DNA of 64,000 nucleotides from Populus alba. Lineage: Eukaryota > Streptophyta > Magnoliopsida > Malpighiales > Salicaceae. Location: assembly GCF_005239225.2 (NCBI RefSeq), contig NC_133297.1, forward strand, positions 15,302,147 to 15,366,146, in the 5' to 3' direction. A program made the position numbers and the translations under genes. The notes beneath the pieces are model-generated. The model was given only the letters and a program-made list of their open reading frames with translations, was not told the DNA's origin and did no database searches. Shown here piece by piece: positions 25,385-36,522 of this stretch; position 1 is the first letter of the stretch, and each line of letters opens with the position of its first letter.

Positions 25385-26364
25385 ATGCCTAAGCCTGTCG
25401 TCCGGGCACGATTTATTTCGCTTGCTTCCCGGTATGGCGTGCAAAGTGCACCGACTTTGCATGTACCACCCGATATCCATCAATTTTCATCTGGGATAGT
25501 TGTTTCGGCTTTCTGTTTAGACCATAACTGGCCTTTGCCCGTTTCCGGTGCCGCTAAGTTTGATCATCCTTTCCACTTCTCTGTGAATGAACAATGACTT
25601 CTTCCTCAAATGCTCTGTCTAAGGGCCTTACAGCTTTTAGAGGTTTCATGGCGTCTCCAGAAGCGAAGATCTTGTTCCTGACCTGTGCAGTATGGCTGTC
25701 AAGCAGTCCAACCTCCTCATTCACCTGTGCATCAGCAAAGCATTTGATCTTCCTAAGCACTCTTGTTTAGTCGAATGCTTTCTATTTCCACCAGGAAATG
25801 AATCCGGCAGGAATTTACTGTCATGAATGTATTTGATTTTTTTCTTAGGTCGGTAAGGTGTCAGTTTCGCCACCTGAGCTTGGATAATGAGATTAAGTGG
25901 TTCTGAAGAAATCTGTGTCTTCCTTTCCAATTTATATCAATACTAAATGGTTCATTATCGGTATCTAATACTTGGGCTCTACGTTGCATCCTATGTCTAA
26001 GCTTGTAAGAAGAACAAAAATATTGTCCAAGGATGATAATTAACGTAAGTTTTATACTATCAAAGCCCCGTTCAGGACAGCTATTCTTGGTGAGTCCTTC
26101 CTTCTCTCTCCACGCCATGTCGCCTCGCCTCCCTAGCTGACCACATGATAACTCCCCCCAAAGCCAGCTGAGACGATGGTCCCTTTGGCTTTCTACACTC
26201 AACTGCTCAGTTTTGGTGCGCCTGAACTGAGCCAAATTTATGGAGGTGTGAAAGAGATTGGAGTTTCTAATGGCCCAAAAGTTGAAAGGACAAGAAAAGA
26301 AGAAAAAAGGGATCGGAAACGGCTTTTGATATGACCTTTCGGGAGATGCTAATGCTTCTTGCAA
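25385..26364 (-). other. Coding-like but unassigned region
   Basis: Composition here is clearly more GC-balanced than around it. Several open frames overlap on the minus strand: 25861-26364 (167 codons), 25554-25760 (68 codons, containing VNEEVGLLDSHTAQVRNK) and 25721-25930. I recognise no domain and cannot join the frames by obvious splice sites. It may be a gene fragment or pseudogene; I do not assign a function. Confidence 0.25.
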
Positions 26365-26482
26365 TCAATCAATTTTCCAAACCTTTACAGACTGTAAATA
26401 TTCAGCATTTCAACCCTACACATGCAAATGCATAATTAGAGCATTCTTTCTATTTGAATGCCGCACTAGTCAGAAGACTTAG

Positions 26483-26485
<3 letters not shown>

Positions 26486-26518
<33 letters not shown>
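26486..26518. repeat. (CT)n microsatellite
   Basis: About 16 CT units. Confidence 0.9.
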
Positions 26519-26520
<2 letters not shown>

Positions 26521-26529
26521 ACAGGGAGG

Positions 26530-27110
26530 GACCGAAGCCCAGAGAAACAACAATGCACATGCCTTCTGTAGCAGAGGAGGAAGAAACAATGAATTTGCAA
26601 GTCAATCAGTGCTGCGATTGCCTTTTCGAAAAGCATGCCTGATGAGGACATCTCATTCCTTCCACAGCAGCCTTTGAATTGGAACAATAAACTGGGTTTT
26701 GCAGGATTTCTCAAAGGCTATGCTCTAGCGGAGCTGAAGTCACCTCTAGATCAGTGACTTTCTTGAAGCTTTGATCTCAGGGATGGTGATTGGATGCCAA
26801 TAAATGCAACCTCCAGTTCTGGCTTAAGAAAATAATCTATCTATGTGTTCTAGGATCTACAAATCTGGAAGTAATTCATCAGGTTACCATCTTATATGAT
26901 GATGTCATGCATGCTTTCGAATGTAATTTTCTTCTAGAAACTTGCTTTCCTTCAAAGGTTGCAACGTTTAGCATCAAGCTGCTGTGACATGAAGAAGAAA
27001 AACCCTTTCCTTGGCTTTTAACACGATATTACTCGTACCTCTCAATAGAGAAGAAGAAGAAAACAAGAAACAGAATATTAAACAGCTTAAAGAGAACCCA
27101 ATCAACCCAT
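26530..27110. other. Intergenic, no gene recognised
   Basis: Open frames (26454-26642, 26790-26987) are short and lack recognisable content. Confidence 0.4.
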
Positions 27111-27116
27111 AAAAAT

Positions 27117-27121
<5 letters not shown>

Positions 27122-27156
<35 letters not shown>

Positions 27157-27170
27157 ATATATATATATAT
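27122..27170. repeat. (TA)n microsatellite
   Basis: Near-perfect TA run with one C interruption. It opens about 1.4 kb of extremely AT-rich sequence with no genes. Confidence 0.9.
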
Positions 27171-28519
27171 TGAAATTATAATATATTATATTAATTTGAA
27201 TTAAAATTAACTTATTAAATCTTTCATTCAATCATCCTATCATAATAATTCTATAAAAAATAAATAATTTTTTTAATTAAATTTATTTCTCAATTAATCT
27301 AATATTAAATAATAAAATTTAAAATAAAATTTAATTAAAAAAAAATAAATCAAATTAACTCGAGTTAACCTGTTAAGTAAAGGTTATATAACTGAAATAA
27401 CCTTATAAAAATAAAATTAAAATAAATTATAAAATAAAATTTTAATTAATTTAATATTAAAAAATAAAATTAAAATAAAATTAATTAAAAAATATAAATA
27501 ACCATTCATAAAACTCAAGATAATATAATATAATAAAACAAATCTTGAGAGATACTGAGTACATACAGTGGCCTTTAATGGTGGGAAGGGTGAAAATGAC
27601 TAATTCTTTAAAACCCGGTTTCTCGCTGCTTCTTTCTATAATTTACTTCCTGTGGTTTAGCAATAAACATTTTTTATATATTATCTCTTTCTTGTGATTT
27701 ATTAGCGATTTATAAGATTATATGAACCTTTTTAAATCAAAACTATCTTTTCTAATTTATGTAATTTTTCATTTTTCAGACAAAAAATATTCCTTTTTTT
27801 ATATATAAAAAGCACAGTTCATCAAAAAAAAAAGCAACAACAATCCAAAATAATATTCACAGAAAAATATGATTTGAACTTTATTTTGGTATAATATATA
27901 AAAATTCTGCATGGTAGATTAACATATAAAAATTAACTAAATGATTTCTAACATTATATATATAAAAAAGCTATAATCTTATTCAAAAATAAATATTAAA
28001 TTAAATGGTATTGAATGAAATAATATAATAAATCTTAATTTAATTATTTTATTAAAATAAATCTTAATTAAATTAAATATAATGAGAAAAGAAAACAACA
28101 TTTTCATCCCACATCTAAGAATAATTCATTGATATTTCTATCTAGCCATCATATACTGTCAATATTAGAAATTTATTTTAAGGAAAATAATAGTTAATTG
28201 GTTTATTTGAAGCAAAATTAAAATTAAGGCCATTAACTTCTAAGGTTGATTTTTTTTTAAAATCATTCTTCAATGAAAAGTATATATTGAACATTAGTTT
28301 GTTTAAAACAAAATGTGTTTGGAAAATAAATTGATATGAAAAAAACCTTTAATTAACATGTTTTATATACCTAAACACTTCAATTTCACATTGAAAAGTT
28401 ACAAAAATTTCTTATGCAATGAGAAGGTTAAAAGTTAAAATTAGATCAAGGGAGATGCCTTAGGTTAACTAGGCTTTAAGCTTAAATCACACATACTTGC
28501 TATGTTTGTGCCAGGAATT

Positions 28520-29160
28520 GGGTCTATTGTAAAATAATTTTTAGACCCGTTAAAAAATTATATTTTAGCCGACCATGAACAAACCATGGATATTTATCTT
28601 CCTTTATCATAGTAGTTTTTTTTTTTAATAGAAAAATATCTCTTTTTAAAAAATAAAAAATATCATATTATTTATTATGATATTTTTTTAAGCCTATAAA
28701 GATTGTTTTTAGCCAATCTATTAATAAACTTTCTTGGATGAACAAACTATCTTGATAGTTATATTCCTCTATTTAAGTATATATTTTTTATATTTTGAAT
28801 GGAAAAAATATCTATTTTTAAAAGAGAATAAATATCATAATTTGTTATGATAGTGATTTAGGCCTAAAAAGATTATTTTTTAGCCGATGTATGAACAAAT
28901 AAATAAACTATCTTGATATTTGTCTTCCCTATCTAAATAGGTTTTTTTTTTAATGGAAAAATCTCTTTTTAAAAGAAAAGAAATATAATATTATTTATTA
29001 TGATGGCTCTTTAGGCCTATAAAGATTTAGCCAACCTATGAACAAATTGTGTTGATAGTTATCTTCCTCATTTTGATCAAAATTTTATTTTTAATGAAAA
29101 AACATTAAGGGTAAAAAATTATCAAATTATTTTTTATGATAGGTAATTAATCATGATAAA
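28520..29160. repeat. Degenerate tandem array, four units of ~140-180 bp
   Basis: Four successive blocks carry TTTAGCC(G/A)A...ATGAACAAA (about 28565, 28710, 28887, 29026), each followed by TTGATAGTTAT-CTTCC-type sequence, a T run, and AAAATATCTCTTTTTAAAA. Units share order but are diverged. No coding capacity. Confidence 0.6.
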
Positions 29161-29320
29161 TGTCGACAGGGATATTGAAACAATTGAAATCCTTCGATGT
29201 TTCAATTCTTTGGAGTATAAATTACAATTACAGTATGGTAATATATATTTGATTTGCTAGATTCATCAATTTTAATGGAATAAGACTAACATCAGAACAA
29301 ATAAAAGTAAAAGAAGAAAC

Positions 29321-29520
29321 ATTTAGTAAGTGGTCCAGTGGTAAGAGTTTGAGGTCAAGAGATTTGCTTTTTCTGTGATTTCAGGTGCGATCCATACGGT
29401 TGCTAATATGATAGCCACTAGAGGCTTATATAATCGTTAACTTTACGACCCATGAAATTATTTGAGGTATGCGCAAACTGATTCAGACACTCATATTAAA
29501 AAAAAAAAAAAAAAAAAAAA
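29321..29520 (+). mobile_element. tRNA-derived SINE with poly(A) tail
   Basis: The head reads TAAGTGGTCCAGTGGTAAGAG, an A-box-like pol III element. About 55 bp later comes GGTGCGATCC, a B-box-like element. A 3' tail of more than 20 A ends at 29520. Flanks GTAAAAGAAGAAAC (29307-29320) and GTAGAAGAGGCAAAC (29521-29535) look like a slightly diverged target-site duplication. These are the diagnostic parts of a plant SINE, a non-autonomous element copied by a LINE reverse transcriptase. Confidence 0.82.
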
Positions 29521-29777
29521 GTAGAAGAGGCAAACTAGCCTGCACTTGTAGTGATGAAAATGGAGAATAAGGCTTTAAAGGATATCGTATGCAATGGCAT
29601 TTGTTTGGAAACATTAATTGCAATATATTTTAGAAGAGTAAATCATTATATAATCCATGTGTTCTTAATAAAATAATTAGTGAATCCATCTGTTTTTTCT
29701 TAAAAAATAAACTAATATTTGATACTTATATTTTCATACTTAATTATAACTTGGTCCTCTTGGTCTTTATTTTTATG

Positions 29778-30215
29778 CACTACAAGATTTCACAGTTTTA
29801 CCGACGGAAATATTCCGTCTGTGTGTGTGTGATAGAACTTTCGTCGGTAAAGTATTTACCGACTATATTACCGACGGAATACTCCCGTCGGAATACCTTT
29901 TGTCAGTGATTCCATATTCCGTCGCTATATCGGTCGGAAATACAAAAAAAACTTTTACTGAAGGACCGTGCGCGCCAAAAAAAAAAAAGTTTCCCGCTTG
30001 GCATATACCGACGGAATATTTTCCGTCGGTGTTATAAAAATACCGACGGACTAACTCCGTCGGGAAAAGTGTCGGTGATATTTTATACCGACCGAATATG
30101 TCCGTCGGTAAATACATCGGTAAAGTTATACCGACGGATTTGTTCCGTCGGTGATGGTCGGTGACGGTGGCAGGCACTGTCGAATTCCGACGGAGTTTTT
30201 CCGTCGGTAAATCCC
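29778..30215. repeat. Left subterminal palindrome cluster of the CACTA element
   Basis: At least seven palindromes of form TACCGACGGA-(5-7 nt)-TCCGTCGGTA occur at about 29801, 29867, 30007, 30041, 30086, 30128 and 30185. In En/Spm, subterminal repeats of this kind are binding sites for the TNPA-type protein. Confidence 0.85.
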
Positions 30216-30413
30216 TGTGTAATTGTTTTTTTTTAATTGTTTTTTAATTATTTTGAAAAAATAATATAAATTAATGGTAATACAAACCAATTATGCAAAT
30301 AAAATTTATATTAAGCAACAAAAACTCAAAGTGAAATAATATTCATTACAAAATGAATGTGTTTCAAAAAAACATTAAACAAAATTTTAAATGTAAATAA
30401 TGTTTATTAAAAA

Positions 30414-32128
30414 TTAATATAAAGGTGGAGGAGGAGGAGGAGGAGGAGGAGGAGGATGGGGGTTAGGCGGCCAAAAAAGATTAGACGCACATATTCCACC
30501 TTGTGTCATGTTCATGACCATTTGCCGAAGCTCTTCATAGGCAGCTCTTTGTTGTTCAAACTCTGCTCTGTGTTGTTCGTTCGCCAATCTTGCTCTTCTT
30601 TGAGTTGTGTGTATGCCTCTGATAGGTGGTCGCACCTTTGCTGCAAGGCCACAAACTCCTTAGATTGGGAGCTCGATACAGATTGGGAGCTCCCAGCGGT
30701 TGAAGCAGTACCGGTCGACCGCAAGTTGGCCGCGGTAGTGTTGGAGAGCCCGTAAACCTGATTTTTATCGGGTCCACCTGACGATCCAGCCTCCATCCAC
30801 AAATCCGGATCGAATTCCGGATGGGTCGATGGATCGTCCCCGTATCTCTCCCTCAACCGATTATTATAGGTCTCATGAAAAAAAAAATCATCATATTCAA
30901 TTCAATAAACATAATAATAACTTACAAAATAAAATGGTTGAACAAACATACCACAAAATGTTGAGCACGGTTGTCAATGAACTGTTGCGTCCCCTTTTGG
31001 CGGTCATGACTTCGCACGCGCGTCTCCACAAACAGCTCCATAGGGCTCGGCTGACGTCCAAGAGACGTAGCCTATAATGAAAAAAATGTATTAACAACAA
31101 ATTAATTGAACGATATATTTCATTTAAATTAATCTTACCATCCGTTTCGCATGTGCAGAAAACGGAACGGAGCCGCCGGTGTGCGTTGTCACCGAGCCAT
31201 GAATTGGCTGATTCCGGTTGCCGGCACCGGACTGTGAGCGTCAAGTAAACCGCTCAGACGTCACGTGCTGAAGATAGTGCGGCCATATATCTTCCGGGAT
31301 GTATATTGGTTTGAAATCCCTCCAAACCGCAACATCGTTCCAGCCTTGGAACCCCTTATCCCTCGCTGTTTTTTTTGCTTTTTTCTGGGTGTCATACCAA
31401 AAATCACGCAACCTAATTCACGCACGAAAAAATTACATTTTGAAACATAAATAATTATGTAAAAAGAAGTCGTATTGTTTTCGATGTTACCTAATTGCCG
31501 CGTGATTTTCCCACACCCTCCTCACAACAGTGTCATGTTCATCGTCCCAGTAGAATCGATGTTGTATATAAAAAAATAATTTTTTAAAATATTAATAATT
31601 TATTTACAATTATAACTAGAATTTATTAGAAATAAGCTGAAAATTATATATTAACACGAACCTCAAATCTACGAAACCATGCATTGATTTGAGGCATCCA
31701 TTCAGGATGTCTGGATATCTGATTCCATTGAAACAATGGAATCTCCATCGACGCTTTAAATGCCAATGATATTACTCGGGCGGCTTCAATGTTTGTGAAC
31801 CTGAAAAGAAATGAAATTAATTTGTGATTACTTCATAAATTATGTTTTAAATTTGTTTTTTATATATATAAAAAATAAAACCTTAACAAACTTACATTGA
31901 AAAATCGTCCTTCCACTGTGCCTCGTACTGGCGGGTAAATTGATTCCGCTTCGAAGGCACGCCGCTTCTGCGATGTGAAACATGACTGGAAGAGGCAGCA
32001 TCGGTTGACGGCGCAGGTGGTGTAGGTGCCTCTTCTTGAGAGGCACCTAAGGAAACATCATCATCGCTGCTAGACGAACTTGATTCGACTGGACGTGAAC
32101 GACCAGCTCTGGTTTTCATTCTGCGCAT
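30414..32128 (-). pseudogene. CACTA second gene, Transposase_24 (Ptta/En/Spm type), disrupted
   Basis: Exon 1 (32128-31896) encodes MRRMKTRAGRSRP, a Ser/Asp-rich stretch and the start of the DNA-binding-like region; AT|GTAAGT joins TTTCAG|G at 31800. Exon 2 (31800-31662) encodes FTNIEAARVISLAF to INAWFRRFE. A following exon (about 31561-31493) gives HRFYWDDEHDTVVRRVWEN, but no AG precedes it, so its acceptor is mutated. The next exon (about 31414-31139) starts LRDFWYDTQKKAKK and contains an in-frame TGA after TSERFT. Another (about 31070-30957) encodes MELFVETRVRSHDRQKGTQQ, the most conserved Transposase_24 block. The last part continues YNNRLRERYGDDPSTHPEFD, then shifts frame near 30600 before a coiled-coil and poly-Pro tail (to 30414). 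At least three lesions. Confidence 0.85.
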
Positions 32129-32332
32129 CTAAACAATTTTATATTAATAATTGTATAATAAAATTCAAATGTTAAAAAAAAATCGGCAGCACCTCCCCTA
32201 TACTGGATACTACCCAAATCCACAAACCTGCAAATATTAACAATAGCCACAACCAATTGAACCAATCTATACTAATTATTCCAACATATTCAACTATTAA
32301 TCCTAAGATAAATTCAACGTTAACAATTACGA

Positions 32333-32600
32333 TTCACAAATTAATCAATAATTATATTCAAAACAATAAAAAATATGACAAAAAATAAATTCAAAAAATT
32401 CAACAAATTATAATTCAACAAATTAATCATTACAATTCAACATTAACAATTATAATTCAACAAATTAATCAATAATTATATTCAAAACAATAAAAAATAT
32501 GACAAAAAATAAATTCAATAAATTCAACAAATTATACTTCAACAAATTAATCATTATAATTCAACATTAACAATTATAATTCAACAAATTAATCATTATA
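32333..32600. repeat. 124-bp tandem duplication in AT-rich filler of the CACTA element
   Basis: The block TTAATCAATAATTATATTCA onward at 32341 recurs at 32465 with few changes, followed by smaller CAACAAATTAATCATTA repeats. It sits between the two transposase genes, where the 3' part of TNP2 should be. Confidence 0.75.
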
Positions 32601-32939
32601 ATTATGACAACAAAACAATAAAAAATATTCAAAAAATTCAAAAAAAACCTACATCAATAAAAGGAACGAAATATACATACCTTAATAATGTGACAAATTC
32701 AAAACTTTATCTACATTACAAAAAAAAACACCAAAAACAACAAAACAACAAAAATAAAAACAACTAAAAATAAATTAAAGTAAATAAATTAAATTGGAAA
32801 TCGATAATTATTCCAACAAACGCAATTATTAATTCTAAGGTAAATTCAACATTAACAATATTAATTCAATAAATTAATCAATAATTATATAAGCAATACA
32901 ACAATAAATTATATTCAATAAATTAAAAAAAAATATTGA

Positions 32940-34591
32940 ATATAATTATATAGGCAATACAACAATACAACTTTTGCTTACCTGATTGAAGGCCAAACAC
33001 AATGTCACCGTACTCTGATACAACATGATGCAATTCTTCACCAGAAAGACGCGAGGATGCAACATCTTTTTCAACTCTACCAACAAAGAAATCTTTTCTG
33101 TTCTTTCTGAACCTGTGATTAAGTGGCAAGAAGCGACGGTGACAGTCAAAAAAAGAAGCTTTACCTCCGTTTGCTAGCGTGAATGCCTTGTTGTTTTCCA
33201 TGCAATATAGACATGCGAGTTTCCCATGCGTGCTCCAACCAGAAAGCATTCCATAAGCTGGAAAATTACTGATAGTCCACATCAAAGTCGCCTTCATAAG
33301 GAAATTTTGTTTCCTCGATATATCATAAGTCAGAGATCCAGAGGACCACAACTGCGCCAACTCATCTATCAACGGTTGAAGACAAACATCTATATTCCGC
33401 CCCGGGCTGCTTGGACCGGGTATGACAGTAGATAGAAACATGAACTCCGACCTCATACACATTCCCGGTGACAAGTTATAAACTGTGATAATGACCGGCC
33501 AACAAGAATAGGGAGCAGCAAATGACCCAAATGGGTTGAACCCGTCTGTGCACAACCCAAGTCGAACATTCCTTGATTCAGCAGAAAAGTCAGGATGAAC
33601 ACTGTTAAAGCGTTTCCACGCTTCGCCGTCAGAAGGATGCACCATCACATCATCAACGACATCGTGTGTTTGGTGTCATGTCATGTGCTCAACAGTCCTT
33701 GGTGACATAAATAACCTCTGCAGTCTAGGTGTGATCGGGAAATATCTAAGTTTTTTATATGCCACTAGAGTCTTCCCCCTGCCAGTTCTGGGTTTGTAAC
33801 GGGAATGCCCGCATGTCATGCACTCGGTCATCTCAGCATTTTCAAGGTAGTATAACATACAGAAGTTAGGGCACATGTCAATTTTCTGGTATCCTAAACC
33901 GAGGGGTTTCATCATGGACTTTGCAGCATAGAAATTCTCTTTGAGCCTGTTCCCTTCAGGTAAAATGCTTCTTGCCCAATCAATAATTTTTTCATACCCA
34001 GCCTCACTCAACCCGTGATCTGACTTGATGGTGAACACCTGTGCCACGACCGATAATTTACTGTGGTTTGTGCAGCCATCCCATAATGGTTCGTCAGAAT
34101 CTTTCAACAAATAAAAAAACCTAGCTGCCTCTGCATTAGGTTCTTCTTCTACGATTGGACATTGATTAACATTATCTTGATTCATTCTCATTGCATCCAT
34201 AACCATGTTTCTGTAAGGATTAGTGTTGTCATTTGCCGTTTCATGCACGTTGCTAGCACTAGAAGTTGACCCAACCACCGTTTCTCCCATTCTCCTATTA
34301 CTAACAAATACCTCTCCATGTGCATATCAACACTCGTAATCCTCCACAAACACTTTGTGTAGAAGATGCATCATTACAACATCTGGATGCAGATACTTTT
34401 TTATTTTGACACTTCCTGCATGGACACCTAATACCGCCTCCAGTAAAATTTCTGGGAATAGATGTTGCGAAATTAATAAAACCCTGAACCCCGTTACAAT
34501 AATCCATCCTCCGCAATCCTTGGGGTGAATCTAGATACATCCATGAACGATCATCCATGACTTCTATCGAACCTCTATAAAAAGGACCCAT
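32940..34591 (-). pseudogene. TNP2-type CACTA transposase, truncated and disrupted
   Basis: Reading from 34591, the start MGPFYRGSIEVMDDRSWMYL followed by GVQGFINFATS and RCPCRKCQN is the transposase-associated domain. The frame is lost at a run of six A (34397-34402); with five the frame would continue into the expected LHPDVVMMHLL block. A TGA at 34327-34329 then interrupts VEDYEC. The 34290-33676 part holds the TNP2 region (WDGCTNHSKLSVVAQVFTIK, SMMKPLGLGYQKIDMCPNFC, a CxxC pair in ECMTCGHSRYKP). A second TGA lies at 33678-33676, after VEHMT. The 33648-32960 part holds VRLGLCTDGFNPFG and KLACLYCMENNKAF and ends at IVFGLQSG, where a GTAAGC donor-like site occurs. The catalytic C-terminal half normally downstream is absent, replaced by AT-rich repeats. 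TNP2 binds the termini and catalyses excision. Confidence 0.9.
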
Positions 34592-35054
34592 TAAGCAAGC
34601 TCTTAATTATTTCAAAACATAACATGTAATTCGGTAATTCTACAAATTAAGTTTTAACAATTTTCAAACAAATACAATCTTACAAAAATCTAAAACAAAC
34701 CATAACAAGTATAAAATTATACATTCATATACTACAAGTTTGTTTGAGAAATAACAATAAAACATGTACATCTACTAAAAAAAATACATATACTAAAAAA
34801 ACAATAAAATTGACATTTAAATGTTAAAATTTTGAAAGATAGAATTACTTACAAAAAATGATAAAATCCGTCAGTAAATCAGAACACGGATGCTGTGACC
34901 ACAAAACTTCAAGAAACACAACTTGTTGTGCTGAGATGAGGAAGATTTTTGTTTTGGGGGCAGGGGGGCTGGTTATTTTGCAGATGGGGAGGGTTAGGAT
35001 TAGGAAGAAGAAGGAGAAATGAGGGAGGAGAGTGACGACTTTGATATATTCACT

Positions 35055-35469
35055 TTTGCCGATGGACTTACTGACGGTTTTATTCCGTCGGTGAATCCGT
35101 CGGCGAAACCGTCGGTACTTCTGACGCGCAATCGACACGTCACCGCACGGACCTGCTATTCAAATCCCTCGGTGATTCCGTCGGTATTTTTGACGGTGCA
35201 CCGGTCACGTCACTGGTACGGATCTGGCATTTCAAATCCGTCGGAAAAATCACCCGCCAAAACCTCTGCGCCACCTACCCGCCCTTTTTTCATTAATTCT
35301 GAATTTTCTGTCGGTAATTCGGTCGGTAATTACCGACGGACTTTTTTCGGTCGGTAATTACCGACCGAATTACCGACGAATATTGTCCATCGGTGATTTC
35401 GGCCGAAAAATACCGACAGAAAAAAGTCCGTCGGTATTTCCGTTGGTATTTAGCGAATTTCTGGTGGTG
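35055..35469. repeat. Right subterminal repeat cluster of the CACTA element
   Basis: Repeated TCCGTCGGT / ACCGACGGA motifs, several as inverted pairs (for example about 35312-35360 and 35408-35440), mirror the left end and run into the terminal repeat ending at 35469. Confidence 0.8.
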
Positions 35470-35474
35470 ATGTT

Positions 35475-36500
35475 TATTTTTATCATAATTAAATTATTTA
35501 TTTGCAAAAAATATCTTTTATTTGTAATTAGAATTCCCAATTTTATCTAAAATTCAAAGTTCATTTAATTATAATTTTTTTTAGCGTATTGTTTTCTCTA
35601 TCTTTAATCAATTATTTCTTATCTGAATTATCATAATTTGGGCTAGCATGGAAAATAACAAAAAAATAGATCAAAAATATTTTACAATTTATTTGTTTTT
35701 TTTTATTGTTTTCAATTAAATCAATTAAAAACTCATTTTAAAAGCTTTAATTTAATATTAAACTTAGAAAAAATCCAACTATTTTGTTTATTAAAAATTA
35801 AACTTAGAAAAAACTGTCTAAATATTGATCAATTCTTATCAACTCCCCTTGAATTATTTAGCTTTTCATGATATTAAAATAGTTGAATTATATGACATTT
35901 ACATCCTTAGTGTTTTTCAATTAAACGTTTTATTAATAAAATTGCAAAATCATGTAATATTAACTTTGTAATATTTCTTTAAATCAAATATGGATCAAGA
36001 ACATCGAATATATTATCCTAAAATGATTATTTTGGTTCTTCCTATTATAATAATAAAAGTTTCTCAATTCATTTCAACCAATACAATTAATGTATAGGCA
36101 TATTCGGATTGAATAAGTGTAATATAAAATATGTTTTAAACTAATAAAAAATTAATTTGGATTGTTAATACTTCTGTATATATAAATAGGAATAATTTCA
36201 GAATTTAAAACACAAACACACACACACGTATAAAATCATATTAATTATTATAAAAAAAATGATGAAATAAGAATAAAGAAATAGAGTGAGAATAACACCA
36301 CCAAAAATGAATTATTTTCTTTCATAAGATGAAAAATATAAAACACAAGAGCAGAGCATCCTTAAGAGGCTTGAAAATAATTAATGTACACCTAGATGAC
36401 GCAAAAAGAAAAACGAAAAAATTTTGTGGCCTGCAAAAAGCACCATTCAAAATCCCAATCGCACCAGTTATCTTCTTCTTCTTCTTCTTCTTCTTTTTTT
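35475..36500. other. AT-rich intergenic sequence
   Basis: I see no gene. A TTC run (about 36475-36495) lies just beyond the stop codon of the downstream minus-strand gene. Confidence 0.5.
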
Positions 36501-36522
36501 ATGGAATTCAGAGGTTAATTTC

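Larger units (their letters stand above)
29778..35469 (-). mobile_element. CACTA (En/Spm) DNA transposon, complete ends but broken genes
   Basis: The left end starts CACTACAAGATTTCACAG. The right end, reverse complemented, starts CACCACCAGAAATTCGC. Both are flanked by the same 3-bp duplication ATG (29775-29777 and 35470-35472), the expected CACTA target-site length. The 5.7-kb element carries many subterminal ACCGACGGA / TCCGTCGGT motifs and two transposase genes on the minus strand: a TNP2-type gene (34591 to about 32940) and a Transposase_24/Ptta gene (32128 to about 30414). Both are disrupted. The right terminal repeat departs from CACTACAAGA at two positions. The copy therefore looks unable to move on its own. 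Confidence 0.93.
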
